Positions 10,382-18,949 of a stretch of DNA of 36,436 bases are shown piece after piece. This DNA is from an uncultured Erysipelotrichaceae bacterium (lineage in GTDB: Bacteria > Bacillota_I > Bacilli_A > RF39 > UBA660), in the NCBI GenBank assembly GCA_902773675.1, contig CACYFN010000005.1:1-36436 (forward strand). Reading direction: 5' to 3'. Below the pieces are notes generated by a model. The model saw only the letters and a list, made by a program, of their open reading frames with translations, searched no databases and had not been told where the DNA came from. The position numbers and the translations under genes are program-made. Positions within the stretch are counted from its first letter, which is position 1. Each line of letters opens with the position of its first letter.

Positions 10382-10874
10382 TTTTATTAATTACAGTTAC
10401 AACTAAATCAATAATAAAGAATACCAATATACATATAGTTATGTAATATGGTATTTTTTTTGTTATTTTATCAGTTATTGGTTTTAGAATATAAATATAT
10501 AATAAAGAACACATTCCCCATACAAGGGATATTTCAATTGCTATATAAGACCCAATATTAAATTTAAGGCTTTCATAACTCCAAAACTTTTTATGAAAAA
10601 AGTATTCAATTAAATTCCCACCAATAAATTCAATTAAAGTTAGTAATATCATACTTAATAAAAATATAGATAATAATTTAATAATATAATTTATATTTCT
10701 CTTTTTTATAAAATTATAAATAATAATTATAATGATTATTCCAAAACCATAAACTGGTGTCCAAGGACCATACATAATACCACTATTATTATGACTATTC
10801 ATAAATAAATATATAGTAGATTCAAGTAAGTGTCCTATTATTGAAAATAATAAAAAATTATTAATATAGTACAT
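10374..10874 (-). CDS. Putative ABC-transporter type IV membrane protein (PF06541-like)
   Basis: Small membrane protein of 166 residues with about five helices. GPWTPVYGFG, LIEFIGGNLIEYFF, the FWSYE segment and a WG pair in a later helix match the family named putative ABC-transporter type IV (formerly DUF1113), whose function is unproven. I chose the ATG at 10874 because GGTGAT sits three bases upstream; an in-frame ATG at 10919 has no ribosome site. The gene converges on the kinase-like gene and overlaps its last eight bases. It is divergent from spoVAC. Confidence 0.7.
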   Translation of the reverse strand: MYYINNFLLFSIIGHLLESTIYLFMNSHNNSGIMYGPWTPVYGFGIIIIIIIYNFIKKRNINYIIKLLSIFLLSMILLTLIEFIGGNLIEYFFHKKFWSYESLKFNIGSYIAIEISLVWGMCSLLYIYILKPITDKITKKIPYYITICILVFFIIDLVVTVINKIK

Positions 10875-10910
10875 ATAATCACCAATATTATTATTTAAAA
10901 TTATAATTAA

Positions 10911-10929
10911 TTTATACATAATGTATAAA
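10911..10929. promoter_or_regulatory. 19-base palindrome between the membrane gene and spoVAC
   Basis: TTTATACAT and ATGTATAAA form a perfect inverted repeat around a single central base. Its right arm contains the proposed -35 of the spoVAC promoter, so a repressor bound here could block sporulation-gene transcription. It could instead be chance symmetry in AT-rich DNA. Confidence 0.35.
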
Positions 10930-10952
10930 AAAATAATTATTAAATCATAATA
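10922..10952 (+). promoter_or_regulatory. Probable sigma-G promoter of spoVA
   Basis: TGTATA (10922-10927) and CATAATA (10946-10952) are 18 bases apart, close to the forespore sigma-G consensus TGAATA-(17/18)-CATACTA. Forespore transcription is how spoVA is controlled in Bacillus. The predicted start near 10959 falls in the ribosome site AGGAGG (10958-10963), so the leader would be extremely short. Confidence 0.55.
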
Positions 10953-10969
10953 CCATTAGGAGGAATTTT

Positions 10970-11410
10970 ATGGAAAAAGATAAATATAAACAATTATATA
11001 CAAAACATATACCAAAAGAAAATAGGTTGGTGAATGCCTTTGTAAGCTTTATTGTAGGTGGTATTATGGGAATGATAGGACAACTACTTATTGATATATA
11101 TTCTTATTACTTAGAAATTCCAAGTAAAGATGCCGCAACATTTATGATAATTACATTAGTATTCCTAGGATGTTTACTTACTAGTTTAGGATTTTTTGAT
11201 AAAATGGTTACCTTTTGCAAATGTGGTCTTATAGTTCCCATTACAGGATTTGCTCATTCTATGATGAGTGCAGCCCTTGATTACCGAAAAGAAGGAATGA
11301 TTACAGGATTAGGAGCTAGTATGTTTAAATTAGCTGGATCAGTAATAATTTTTGGAGTAGTAAGTGCATACTTGTTTGGACTTTTAAGAATTATAATAAT
11401 GGGAGGATAA
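10970..11410 (+). CDS. spoVAC: Stage V sporulation protein AC
   Basis: Membrane subunit of the SpoVA channel, which moves dipicolinic acid into the forespore and out at germination. The 146 residues start with a charged segment and then carry about four helices, with the family signatures FVSFIVGGIMGMIGQ, a GFAHSM segment after IVPIT, and EGMITGLGASMFKLAGSVI. AGGAGG lies six bases before the ATG. spoVAD begins one base after the stop. Only AC, AD and AEb are present, the minimal set seen in clostridia rather than the longer Bacillus operon. Confidence 0.93.
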   Translation: MEKDKYKQLYTKHIPKENRLVNAFVSFIVGGIMGMIGQLLIDIYSYYLEIPSKDAATFMIITLVFLGCLLTSLGFFDKMVTFCKCGLIVPITGFAHSMMSAALDYRKEGMITGLGASMFKLAGSVIIFGVVSAYLFGLLRIIIMGG

Positions 11411-11411
11411 T

Positions 11412-12401
11412 ATGACATTTAAATATAATAATGTATATATAAATGAAACATCAACTATAACAGGACCATATGAGAATAAAGGGCCACTATCTAAATACTA
11501 TGATAAAAGTTATGAGGATTTTTATTTTGGAGCTAAAACATTTGAACAAGCAGAATCTAAAATATTAGAAGAAAGTGTAGATTTATTACTAACTAAAATA
11601 GGTAAAACTAGATTTGATATTGATATTCAATTTTCAGGAGATTTATTAAATCAAATAGTTGCAACTAATTATGCAGCGAGAAATTTAGCTATACCACTTG
11701 TTGGAATATATGGGGCATGTTCTACTAGTTGTCTAGGAATTATATTAGCAAGTAATATGTTAGATGCTCATCAAATAAAAAATGCCATAGTAAGTGTATC
11801 ATCACATAATAATGCATCAGAAAAACAATATCGCCAACCAGTAGAATATGGAGGACCTAAAAGAAAAACTGCAACATTCACAGTAACAGGAGGAGCTAGC
11901 TGTTACTTAAGTAACGATAAATCTAATATTAAAGTAGAATCCGGAACTATTGGAAAAGTAATTGATTTAGGAGTAAATGACCCATTAAATATGGGAGCGG
12001 TAATGGCACCAGCTGCAGCTGATGTTATTAATAAGCATTTAAAAGATACAGGGAGGAATATTAACTATTATGATTTAGTTTTAACTGGGGATTTGGGTAG
12101 ATATGGAAAAGATATATTAAAAGATTATATGAAAACAGAATACAATATAGAACTTAATAATTATGATGATTCAGCATGTATGATATATGATTTAGATAAT
12201 CAACCAGTTTATGCAGGAGGTAGTGGACCAGCATGTCTACCTTTAGTAACATATGGATATATATTAAATAAAATGAAAGAAAAAAAATATAAAAAGGTAC
12301 TGTTAGTTGCAACTGGAGCACTTTTATCACCAACCATGGCAAATGAAAAATTTGGAATTCCTGCAATTGCTCATGCAGTTAGTTTGGAGGTAGCAAAATG
12401 A
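11412..12401 (+). CDS. spoVAD: Stage V sporulation protein AD
   Basis: Soluble thiolase-fold protein that binds dipicolinic acid and docks on the SpoVA channel at the forespore inner membrane. Typical segments are [11 protein letters not shown] (Cys103, at the thiolase nucleophile position), a Ser/His-rich [14 protein letters not shown] and [10 protein letters not shown]. Length, 329 residues, is normal. The ribosome site GGAGGA lies in the last codons of spoVAC. The TGA stop overlaps the spoVAEb start as ATGA, so the genes are coupled. Confidence 0.93.
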   Translation: MTFKYNNVYINETSTITGPYENKGPLSKYYDKSYEDFYFGAKTFEQAESKILEESVDLLLTKIGKTRFDIDIQFSGDLLNQIVATNYAARNLAIPLVGIYGACSTSCLGIILASNMLDAHQIKNAIVSVSSHNNASEKQYRQPVEYGGPKRKTATFTVTGGASCYLSNDKSNIKVESGTIGKVIDLGVNDPLNMGAVMAPAAADVINKHLKDTGRNINYYDLVLTGDLGRYGKDILKDYMKTEYNIELNNYDDSACMIYDLDNQPVYAGGSGPACLPLVTYGYILNKMKEKKYKKVLLVATGALLSPTMANEKFGIPAIAHAVSLEVAK

Positions 12402-12748
12402 TATATATAAATGCCTTTATATTTTGTGGAATAATATGTTTAATAGGACAAATTATACTAGATAATACCAAATTAACTCCCGGACATGTAACAACTTTAT
12501 TTGTAATAATAGGAGCATTCTTAGATACATTTAACATCTATGATAAATTTGTTCTATGGGCAGGAGGAGGAGCATTAGTACCTATTACTAGTTTTGGGCA
12601 TTTACTTATTCATGGAGCAATGGATACGGTAAATAACTTCGGTACTATGGGATTATTTATGGGAATGTTTGATCTAACTTCATCAGGTATAGTAGCAGCT
12701 ATAGTATTTTCCTTTATCTTTTCTCTTATTTTTAAACCAAAAGACTAA
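12398..12748 (+). CDS. spoVAE: Stage V sporulation protein AEb
   Basis: Third SpoVA subunit, 116 residues, with three to four membrane helices and the family signatures [28 protein letters not shown] and a Gly-rich final helix. GGAGG lies in the end of spoVAD, and the starts and stops overlap by four bases. It closes the spoVA operon; its last base begins a perfect bidirectional terminator shared with lexA. With AC and AD it forms the dipicolinate channel, evidence that this organism makes or recently made endospores. Confidence 0.9.
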   Translation: MIYINAFIFCGIICLIGQIILDNTKLTPGHVTTLFVIIGAFLDTFNIYDKFVLWAGGGALVPITSFGHLLIHGAMDTVNNFGTMGLFMGMFDLTSSGIVAAIVFSFIFSLIFKPKD

Positions 12749-12773
12749 AAAAAACTTCAATTGAAGTTTTTTT
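12748..12773. terminator. Bidirectional terminator between spoVAEb and lexA
   Basis: Perfect 26-base palindrome: seven As and CTTCAA, mirrored by TTGAAG and seven Ts. It serves both the plus-strand spoVA operon and the minus-strand lexA gene, and overlaps both stop codons. Confidence 0.85.
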
Positions 12774-13389
12774 ATATTTTTCTATATAATCCAATAGCTT
12801 TACCAAGAATAGTTACATTATTTAAAATAATAGGGTTCATAAAATCATTTTCAGGTTGTAATCTTATATAATCTTTTTCCTTATAAAAAGTTTTTAAAGT
12901 AACCTCGTTATCATCATTCATTGCAACTACAATTTCACCATTACGCGCTGTATTTTGTCTTTCCACAATAACAATATCTCCATCTAATATTCCAGCATTA
13001 ATCATTGATTCACCATTAACATTTAAAGCAAATACTTCTTTTCCTTTAGGAATTAAATAAGTTGGAAGAGCGATTTTATCCTCAGGATTTTCAATAGCTT
13101 CAATTGGATTACCAGCCGTAATTTTACCTAAAAGAGGAATATTGATAGCTAGTTCTTCCTTTTTATCAAATTCATTATCAACCTTTAATTCAATAGTACG
13201 ATTTTGTTGACTACCTCTTGAAATATATCCTTTCTCAGCTAAACAATTTAAATGTACTTGAATAGTAGCAGGTGATGATAAATTTAAAATTTTTCCTATT
13301 TCTCTTACCGTAGGTGGATAACCATGCGTTGCAATAAATTTTTTTATTGCAATTAAAGTATCTTCTTGTCTTTTAGTTAATTCTTCCAT
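12772..13389 (-). CDS. lexA: LexA repressor
   Basis: SOS repressor of 205 residues from the chosen start. The N-terminal winged helix-turn-helix includes YPPTVREIG and LSSPATIQVHL (about 24-47). The self-cleavage site is Ala92-Gly93 in KITAGNP; the catalytic dyad is Ser128 (NGESMI) and Lys166 (VTLKTF). RecA-bound DNA should trigger autocleavage. I start at 13389 because AGGAGG (minus strand, 13395-13400) is correctly spaced; an in-frame ATG 30 bases further up has no site. Promoter TTGACT-17-TAAAAT lies upstream, its -35 overlapping a LexA box, so the gene should repress itself. Confidence 0.97.
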   Translation of the reverse strand: MEELTKRQEDTLIAIKKFIATHGYPPTVREIGKILNLSSPATIQVHLNCLAEKGYISRGSQQNRTIELKVDNEFDKKEELAINIPLLGKITAGNPIEAIENPEDKIALPTYLIPKGKEVFALNVNGESMINAGILDGDIVIVERQNTARNGEIVVAMNDDNEVTLKTFYKEKDYIRLQPENDFMNPIILNNVTILGKAIGLYRKI

Positions 13390-13409
13390 AATTACCTCCT
13401 TATACATAT

Positions 13410-13438
13410 ATTTTAGCACATCTCCAGCAATTAGTCAA
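13410..13438 (-). promoter_or_regulatory. lexA promoter
   Basis: On the minus strand TTGACT (13438-13433) and TAAAAT (13415-13410) are separated by 17 bases. The -35 overlaps the LexA box at 13436-13449. Confidence 0.75.
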
Positions 13439-13449
13439 ACAAATGTTTA
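13436..13449. promoter_or_regulatory. LexA box (SOS operator)
   Basis: CAAACAAATGTTTA matches the Bacillus consensus CGAACATATGTTCG at ten of fourteen positions, including the AAC and GTT half-site cores with four bases between them. It overlaps the lexA -35 and lies 13 bases upstream of the gltX -35. Confidence 0.7.
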
Positions 13450-13461
13450 TATATTTTTGTA

Positions 13462-13490
13462 TTGTAAAAAATTAATAAATTTGTTATAAT
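13462..13490 (+). promoter_or_regulatory. gltX promoter
   Basis: TTGTAA (13462-13467), a 17-base spacer and TATAAT (13485-13490), with TG one base upstream of the -10 (extended -10). Confidence 0.7.
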
Positions 13491-13513
13491 CATTATTGAT
13501 TGTGAGGGATAAT

Positions 13514-15160
13514 ATGACTAATATTGATTTAGCTAACGTAATATTTCCAAATATTACAAAAACAATAGATGATTATATAAAAATGTATCCAAAAAGAAAT
13601 TTAAGTGAAACTCAGTTTGTAACTCGTTTCGCACCATCTCCAACAGGATTTATGCATATAGGTAATTTTATGATGGCTTTAATAGATTATATGATAGCTA
13701 AAAATACCAATGGAGTATTTTATTTAAGAAATGAAGATACTGATAAAGCAAGAGAAGTAGATTCTGCAGTAGATTTAATTATGAATACATTAAAACATTA
13801 TAATATAGAACCAACTGAATATGAATATAAAGGTAAAATTGTAGGTAATTATGGACCATATATTCAAAGTGAAAGAAAAGAAATCTATCATACTTTTATT
13901 AAACATTTAATAGAAATAGGAAGAGCTTATCCATGCTTTTGTAAAAAAGAATATTTAGATGAAATGCGTGCTTCTCAAGAAGAAATGAAAAAAAGAACAG
14001 GTTACTATGGAGTATACGCAAAATGCAGAAAAATTAGTCCAGATGAAGCTATTGAAAGAATTAAAAATGGAGAAAAATATGTAATACGTTTTAGATCAAA
14101 AGGTGATTTTGATATTCAAATACCATTTGAAGATTTAGTTAAAGGAAAATTACATCTAAGTGAAAATGATATAGATGATGTAATTATGAAATCAGATAAT
14201 TTACTTCCAACATATCATTTTGCTCATGTTGTAGATGACTTTTTAATGCATACAACCCATGTTGTAAGAGGAGAAGAGTGGTTACCAAGTGTTACTAAAC
14301 ATATTGAAATGTTTGAATCTTTTGGATTTACAGCTCCTAAATATATTCATACACCATTAATTATGAAAAAAGATGGCGATAGTATTCGTAAAATTAGTAA
14401 AAGAAAAGATCCTGAAGCATTAATGAAATACTATGAAGAAAAAGGTTATCCAGCTCTTGCTGTTATTGAATCAGTTATGACTATAATGAATTCTAATTAC
14501 GAAGAATGGCATCGTGATAATCCAGATAAGATGTTCTATGATTTTACATATGATCCAGCTAAAATGTCCGCATCAGGTGCTTTATATGATTTAGATAAAT
14601 TAGATAATATTTCTAAAGAAATGATATCTAAAATGACAAAAGAAAAACTATATGAAGAAGCATATACTTGGTCTAAAACATATAGTAAATCATTACAAGA
14701 ATTAATAGAAAGTGATTCAGAATATTTTAAAAGTATAATTAATATCGAAAGAGAACAAGCTAAACCACGTAAAGATATAGCTAAATATAGTGATATTGAA
14801 AATTTAATATGGTATATGTATGATGATAAATTTAATAAAGTTGATTATGAATATCAAAAAATAACTGATAAAGAAGAAATCAAAAACATCTTAAATACTT
14901 ATATAAACGAATACTATAATGAATCAGATGATAAAGAAACATGGTTTAATAAAATTAAAGAAATGTGTGATAAATTAGGTTATGCATCAAATATGAAAGA
15001 ATACAAAAAGAATCCAGAAGCATTTAAAGGAAATGTAGCCGATGTATCAACAGTATTACGCGTATCATTAACTAGTAAATCAATGACACCAGATTTATAT
15101 GAAATAATGCAACTACTTGGTAAAGATAGAATAATTAACAGATTTAATCTAGTAAAATAA
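13514..15160 (+). CDS. gltX: Glutamyl-tRNA synthetase
   Basis: Class I synthetase that loads Glu onto tRNA-Glu and, because gatCAB is present here, probably also onto tRNA-Gln. FAPSPTGFMHIGN holds the HIGH-type motif at 48-51, and KISKR at 293-297 is the KMSKS-type loop. A Cys-x-Cys, then Tyr and Cys, at about 140-170 looks like the zinc site of the family. At 548 residues it is longer than the usual 470-490; the excess seems to be in the N-terminal lead and the C-terminal anticodon-binding region. I start at 13514 because GAGGG lies six bases upstream; an in-frame ATG at 13496 sits at the predicted transcription start. Confidence 0.93.
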   Translation: MTNIDLANVIFPNITKTIDDYIKMYPKRNLSETQFVTRFAPSPTGFMHIGNFMMALIDYMIAKNTNGVFYLRNEDTDKAREVDSAVDLIMNTLKHYNIEPTEYEYKGKIVGNYGPYIQSERKEIYHTFIKHLIEIGRAYPCFCKKEYLDEMRASQEEMKKRTGYYGVYAKCRKISPDEAIERIKNGEKYVIRFRSKGDFDIQIPFEDLVKGKLHLSENDIDDVIMKSDNLLPTYHFAHVVDDFLMHTTHVVRGEEWLPSVTKHIEMFESFGFTAPKYIHTPLIMKKDGDSIRKISKRKDPEALMKYYEEKGYPALAVIESVMTIMNSNYEEWHRDNPDKMFYDFTYDPAKMSASGALYDLDKLDNISKEMISKMTKEKLYEEAYTWSKTYSKSLQELIESDSEYFKSIINIEREQAKPRKDIAKYSDIENLIWYMYDDKFNKVDYEYQKITDKEEIKNILNTYINEYYNESDDKETWFNKIKEMCDKLGYASNMKEYKKNPEAFKGNVADVSTVLRVSLTSKSMTPDLYEIMQLLGKDRIINRFNLVK

Positions 15161-15212
15161 TACCATTTAAGTAATGATTATTCAAAAAAATACAAAAATA
15201 GCAAAAAAAGAC

Positions 15213-15241
15213 TTGTCAAAATAAAAAAAATAATGTATACT
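15213..15241 (+). promoter_or_regulatory. Promoter of the tRNA-Ile/tRNA-Glu unit
   Basis: TTGTCA (15213-15218), 17 bases, TATACT (15236-15241). Start predicted near 15248, about 14 bases before the mature tRNA-Ile. Confidence 0.75.
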
Positions 15242-15261
15242 TGAATAGTCAATTACTTAAT

Positions 15262-15338
<77 letters not shown>

Positions 15339-15343
15339 TTATT

Positions 15344-15420
15344 GGCCGGTTGGTGAAGCGGCTTAACACACATGCCTTTCACGCATGCATTCACGGGTCC
15401 GAATCCCGTACCGGTCACCA
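15344..15420 (+). tRNA. tRNA-Glu (UUC)
   Basis: GGCCGGT pairs with ACCGGTC; anticodon loop CTTTCAC gives TTC; discriminator A and encoded CCA. The T-loop is TCCGAAT, with C instead of the near-universal U at position 55. ATTAAGTAATT (15420-15430), the partner of the repeat before tRNA-Ile, starts at its last base. Confidence 0.96.
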
Positions 15421-15432
15421 TTAAGTAATTAC

Positions 15433-15457
15433 AGTCCTTAAAAAAGGACTTTTTTTT
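15433..15457 (+). terminator. Terminator after tRNA-Glu
   Basis: AGTCCTT and AAGGACT around an A-rich loop, then a run of Ts. The upstream context TTAAGTAATTACA recurs before the terminator after the tRNA-Asn pair (26580). Confidence 0.85.
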
Positions 15458-15469
15458 ATAAAAAAATTA

Positions 15470-15498
15470 TTGTCATATAATTAAAAAAGTGCTAAAAT
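15470..15498 (+). promoter_or_regulatory. Promoter of the tRNA-Gln/tRNA-Thr unit
   Basis: TTGTCA (15470-15475), 17 bases, TAAAAT (15493-15498). Confidence 0.7.
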
Positions 15499-15514
15499 GT
15501 ATATGTAAAAAGAT

Positions 15515-15589
15515 TGCCCCATGGCCAAGCGGTAAGGCATTGGACTCTGACTCCAACATGCGTTAGTTCGAATCTAACTGGGGCAGCCA
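15515..15589 (+). tRNA. tRNA-Gln (CUG)
   Basis: TGCCCCA pairs with TGGGGCA, so the first pair is U1-A72, the mark GatCAB recognises; anticodon loop CTCTGAC gives CTG. T-loop TTCGAAT, discriminator G, CCA encoded. A C-starting anticodon reads only CAG, so a UUG isoacceptor must lie elsewhere in such an AT-rich genome. Confidence 0.95.
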
Positions 15590-15598
15590 TTTTTTATT

Positions 15599-15674
15599 GC
15601 TGAAATAGCTCAGCTGGTAGAGCAGCTCCCTCGTAAAGAGCAGGTCGTAGGTTCAAATCCTATTTTCAGCACCA
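15599..15674 (+). tRNA. tRNA-Thr (CGU)
   Basis: GCTGAAA pairs with TTTCAGC; anticodon loop CTCGTAA gives CGT; T-loop TTCAAAT; CCA encoded. The last anticodon-stem pair (31-39) is a C-A mismatch. Confidence 0.93.
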
Positions 15675-15683
15675 TTATATAAT

Positions 15684-15720
15684 TTATTAAAAAATTTATT
15701 TTTAATAATCATTATTTTTT
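15684..15720 (+). terminator. Terminator after tRNA-Thr
   Basis: TTATTAAAAA (15684-15693) pairs with TTTTTAATAA (15699-15708), followed by a T-rich run. Being purely A-T, it may be weak. Confidence 0.5.
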
Positions 15721-15831
15721 CTTTTTTTAGTGTTTGTAATTGTTTAGATGTTTGTAATTTTTAATAGAATTTTTGATAAATTATATAATAATAAATAATT
15801 AAATAAAAATTTAAAAAGGGAGATTGATAAT

Positions 15832-17097
15832 ATGAAAAGTACTAAAGAAAGTAACGATGATGAAATAGTAAGAGAAATAGAAAAAGAAAAAATAGAACCA
15901 AAAAAAACTAATAATTCTAAAACATTATTTTTAATTCTAACAATATCAATATGTACAGTAGCAATCATAACAACAATTATATTGGTATTCGGCATTGATA
16001 AATTTAGAAATTTAAAAGCCAATATTATAAATAATGAATTAAACAAAGAAAATACTAGTATTAAATATGCTGAAACTGTACCAGTTAAATCAGATGGAGT
16101 ATATATAACTGATGTATCAGAAGTAGTAGATGAAGTAATGCCATCAATAGTAGCTATTACCAGTAAAACAATAGTAAGTTCAGGTAAATTTGGCCCATAT
16201 TACTACTATGGAAATGATGATTATACAACTGAAGGGGCAGGATCAGGTGTAATAGTTGCTGAAGATGATAATAATATCTATATCCTAACTAATTATCATG
16301 TAGTAGAAGATACTAATGAATTAACAATAACATTTATAAACGAAGAAACATGCGATGCAACACTAAAAGGAGTATCTGAAAGAAAAGATATTGCTATTGT
16401 ATCAGTTAGTAAAGATAGTATAAATGAAGATACTTTAAAGAATATTAAAATAGCAAAATTAGGCAATAGTAATGAATTAAAAGTGGGAAATGGAATAATT
16501 GCAATCGGTAATGCTTTAGGATATGGACAATCAGTAACTACTGGAGTTGTTAGTGCCTTAAATAGGGAAGTATCAACTGATACATATACTCAAAATATGA
16601 TTCAAATAGATGCAGCTATTAATGGTGGAAATAGTGGAGGAGCTCTTTTAAATAGTAAAGGTGAAGTAGTAGGAATAAATGCGGCAAAATATTCATCTAA
16701 TTCATCATATAGTAGTGTTAGTATTGAGGGAATGGGATTTGCAATTCCAATATCAGATGTTGAATCATTAATAGATACATTAATTAAAGGAGAAAATGAT
16801 AATGGCGGTATGGTTCTTGGTATAGAAGGATATGTAACAACATCAGGATTATTCTCATACTATGGATTACCAGAAGGATTTTATATATCAAAAATATACC
16901 CAGATAGTAATGCTGAAGGTGCAGGACTTGAAATAGGAAATATTATTACAGAAATTGATAATAATAAAGTTACATCTTTAAATACCATAAAGAAAGTATT
17001 AAATACCAAAAATACAGGAGATACAGTAACTCTTAAAATAAAATATCCAAGTAGAAATGAATATTTAGAAAAAGAAGTAACGGTTACACTAAAATAA
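15832..17097 (+). CDS. Membrane-anchored HtrA/DegP-type serine protease
   Basis: Quality-control protease acting outside the membrane. A charged cytoplasmic N-terminus (about 30 residues) is followed by one membrane helix (31-54) and a trypsin-like domain with the complete triad: His156 (TNYHVVED), Asp186 (RKDIAI) and Ser268 (GGNSGGA). A single PDZ domain spans about 325-415. The 421-residue length and layout match HtrA/HtrB/YyxA of Bacillus; which paralogue cannot be told. GGGAGA lies ten bases upstream of the ATG, and a TATAAT at 15784 may be its -10. It seems to be a single-gene unit, followed by a terminator. Confidence 0.93.
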   Translation: MKSTKESNDDEIVREIEKEKIEPKKTNNSKTLFLILTISICTVAIITTIILVFGIDKFRNLKANIINNELNKENTSIKYAETVPVKSDGVYITDVSEVVDEVMPSIVAITSKTIVSSGKFGPYYYYGNDDYTTEGAGSGVIVAEDDNNIYILTNYHVVEDTNELTITFINEETCDATLKGVSERKDIAIVSVSKDSINEDTLKNIKIAKLGNSNELKVGNGIIAIGNALGYGQSVTTGVVSALNREVSTDTYTQNMIQIDAAINGGNSGGALLNSKGEVVGINAAKYSSNSSYSSVSIEGMGFAIPISDVESLIDTLIKGENDNGGMVLGIEGYVTTSGLFSYYGLPEGFYISKIYPDSNAEGAGLEIGNIITEIDNNKVTSLNTIKKVLNTKNTGDTVTLKIKYPSRNEYLEKEVTVTLK

Positions 17098-17121
17098 TTT
17101 AATAAAAAATTATATATTAAG

Positions 17122-17159
17122 AGTACTTAAGATCATTGGATGTCTTAGGTATTTTTTTA
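17122..17159 (+). terminator. Terminator after the HtrA gene
   Basis: A 12-pair stem with three G-T wobbles (17122-17133 with 17142-17153), loop of eight, then a T run. Between here and 17294 I see only AT-rich DNA without a gene. Confidence 0.7.
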
Positions 17160-17294
17160 ATTATAGTTTTTAAGTGTTCTCCAATTCAAATAAGGCTAGA
17201 ATTTTTTTATTAATTATTTTTATTTAAATTGTTAATATTTACAATATATAATCATTAATAAGTTTATTCGAACTATTCAAACTTTTAGATAGAT

Positions 17295-17319
17295 ATCAAT
17301 CAGAAATGATTGATTTTTA
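17295..17319 (+). terminator. Hairpin with GAAA tetraloop before the accessory operon
   Basis: ATCAATCA and TGATTGAT enclose a GAAA loop and are followed by five Ts. It insulates the operon that starts just downstream, or it is a remnant terminator of a lost gene. Confidence 0.55.
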
Positions 17320-17328
17320 TGTGTTTAA

Positions 17329-17337
17329 TGATATAAT
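17329..17337 (+). promoter_or_regulatory. Extended -10 promoter of the accessory operon
   Basis: TGATATAAT, with TTGATT 16 bases upstream as a possible -35 that lies in the arm of the preceding hairpin. AAAGGAG follows 14 bases later. Confidence 0.5.
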
Positions 17338-17360
17338 ATGTATTACAACAAAGGAGATTT

Positions 17361-18089
17361 ATGAAAAAATTTATATTTAATTTAAAAGAAAAAAAAGAAA
17401 AATTTGATTATAGATACTTAGAAAAAATATTAGAACAACCAGAAACTGATGTAAATGAACAAGAAAGAGAATATCTTTTTAAATGGATTGTGTTTAGAGT
17501 AGAAGAATTTTTGTCTAAAAAAGACATGACTTATTCATGCTTATGTGGTGAAGCTGCAGATTTAGCATGTGCTCTTCTTGATACACTTTGCATTAATCAT
17601 CGTCAAGTAAATCTTAAAAAATTACTTAATGAAATTTTAAATGTTCATGCGATAACTATTGTCTATTTTGGAAGGGATAGTTATATTATTGATCCTACTT
17701 TTAGACAATTTTTAGTGCTTGATCATTGTATTCCTGGGTTAGTTAAACACTTTAACTCTGGTGTTATATATCATGTTCCTTGCTATCCTGGATATTTTCT
17801 ATCTTTAACAGAAAATGGGAAAAAATTTGGAGAAGATTTACTTAATAAAGGTTTCTTTAAAGTAACAGATGAAAATCTAAAGTTATATTGTGACTCATTT
17901 GTTTCATATTATAATTCCATACGTCAAAGAGATTTTAATTATAATTTGAGAAGTAGTTCAGAATATAAAAGTGAATTATATAGTCTAGAGACAGAAAAAA
18001 GTGATATAGTTGATTCTAATATAAAACTTACTCCAAGTGAGTTATTAGAAAAAAATAAAATATTAAAAAAAAGGAGGATTTATGATTGA
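17361..18089 (+). CDS. Predicted Cys-His-Asp (papain/transglutaminase-like) enzyme
   Basis: I do not recognise a named family. The 242 residues contain the order and spacing of a transglutaminase-like or papain-like active site: Cys60/Cys62 at the start of a helix (SCLCGEAADLACALL), His96 in VHAITIVYFG and Asp111 in YIIDPTFRQF. The HAxxxV...xIDPT pattern is common in such peptidases and deamidases. No signal peptide, so it acts in the cytosol or is exported by another route. The C-terminus (about 200-242) is charged and helical. AAAGGAG lies before the ATG. The next gene starts eight bases before this one ends, so it heads an operon of five unknown genes, two of them damaged. Protease, transglutaminase and deamidase are all possible. 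Confidence 0.6.
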   Translation: MKKFIFNLKEKKEKFDYRYLEKILEQPETDVNEQEREYLFKWIVFRVEEFLSKKDMTYSCLCGEAADLACALLDTLCINHRQVNLKKLLNEILNVHAITIVYFGRDSYIIDPTFRQFLVLDHCIPGLVKHFNSGVIYHVPCYPGYFLSLTENGKKFGEDLLNKGFFKVTDENLKLYCDSFVSYYNSIRQRDFNYNLRSSSEYKSELYSLETEKSDIVDSNIKLTPSELLEKNKILKKRRIYD

Positions 18090-18939
18090 TAATTTAGATT
18101 ATGAGAAGAAATTATTAAATTTACTTGGATATACATTGTCTAATCCTAATAAATCTAACAGATGGATAATTTTAGATAATGATGATAATGAAGTTGGATT
18201 TATTCAATATAAAAAAATATATAAAGGCAATAAGAAAAAGGAATATCCTCCTACTTATGCATATATTACAGAAATTGATAGTAAAGATATTGTATTTAGC
18301 AATACCAGAAAAGTATATGATAATGATATAAATAAAACTGATGATAATTATCATTCATACACATTTGATATTAAAAGAGAAAATGGTGATATTGATCATG
18401 TTGACTTAGAAACAGGGGATGAAATCAATTTAAACATGTGTATTTGGAGTAAAGCATATGGATTTAGTACTTTTAAAATCGATTATACTGGATTACATAT
18501 CTTTTTTGGAAGTAAGACTGATAATTTTAATATTGAAGAAGTTATTACATATAGAAAAACAAGTGATTGTCTAGCTAGTTATTCTTATTAAATTAGTTAT
18601 TGTAAAAAAGGATTAAAAATTTCTGATAATATTCATACAACAACACGAGAAATTAGTGGTTACTCAATCAGTAGTGAAAAACTAAAAATATTTGAAAAAA
18701 CATGGATTAATGAAAAATTAAAAACTAATAAAAAATATGATGTTTTAGGAACACTAGATGAAATGGTTACTTTTCATGAAATGGGTATTGATGCATTTAA
18801 TCATTATAGATATCTGTTAAGTAAAATGTTGCCCTTTAAAAGGGATATTATTGATGAATTAGTAACACCAGAATTAATTGATGAATACCATCTAGAATTA
18901 TTTATACCAAAAGAAGAAAACAAAATTAAAACTATGTAG
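18082..18939 (+). pseudogene. Unknown accessory gene interrupted by an in-frame TAA
   Basis: AAGGAGG precedes the ATG at 18082. The frame runs 169 codons to TAA at 18589-18591, then stays open in the same frame for 115 more codons to TAG at 18937-18939. A stop-free stretch that long in such AT-rich DNA, ending exactly at the next gene's ribosome site, suggests that the two parts were one protein of about 285 residues. The second part has no ATG until 18762 and no ribosome site. The first part is rich in Asp, Lys and Tyr with a likely beta-strand content; the second looks helical. No family recognised. It could be a recent nonsense mutation, readthrough or a sequence error. Confidence 0.6.
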
Positions 18940-18949
18940 GAGGTAAATG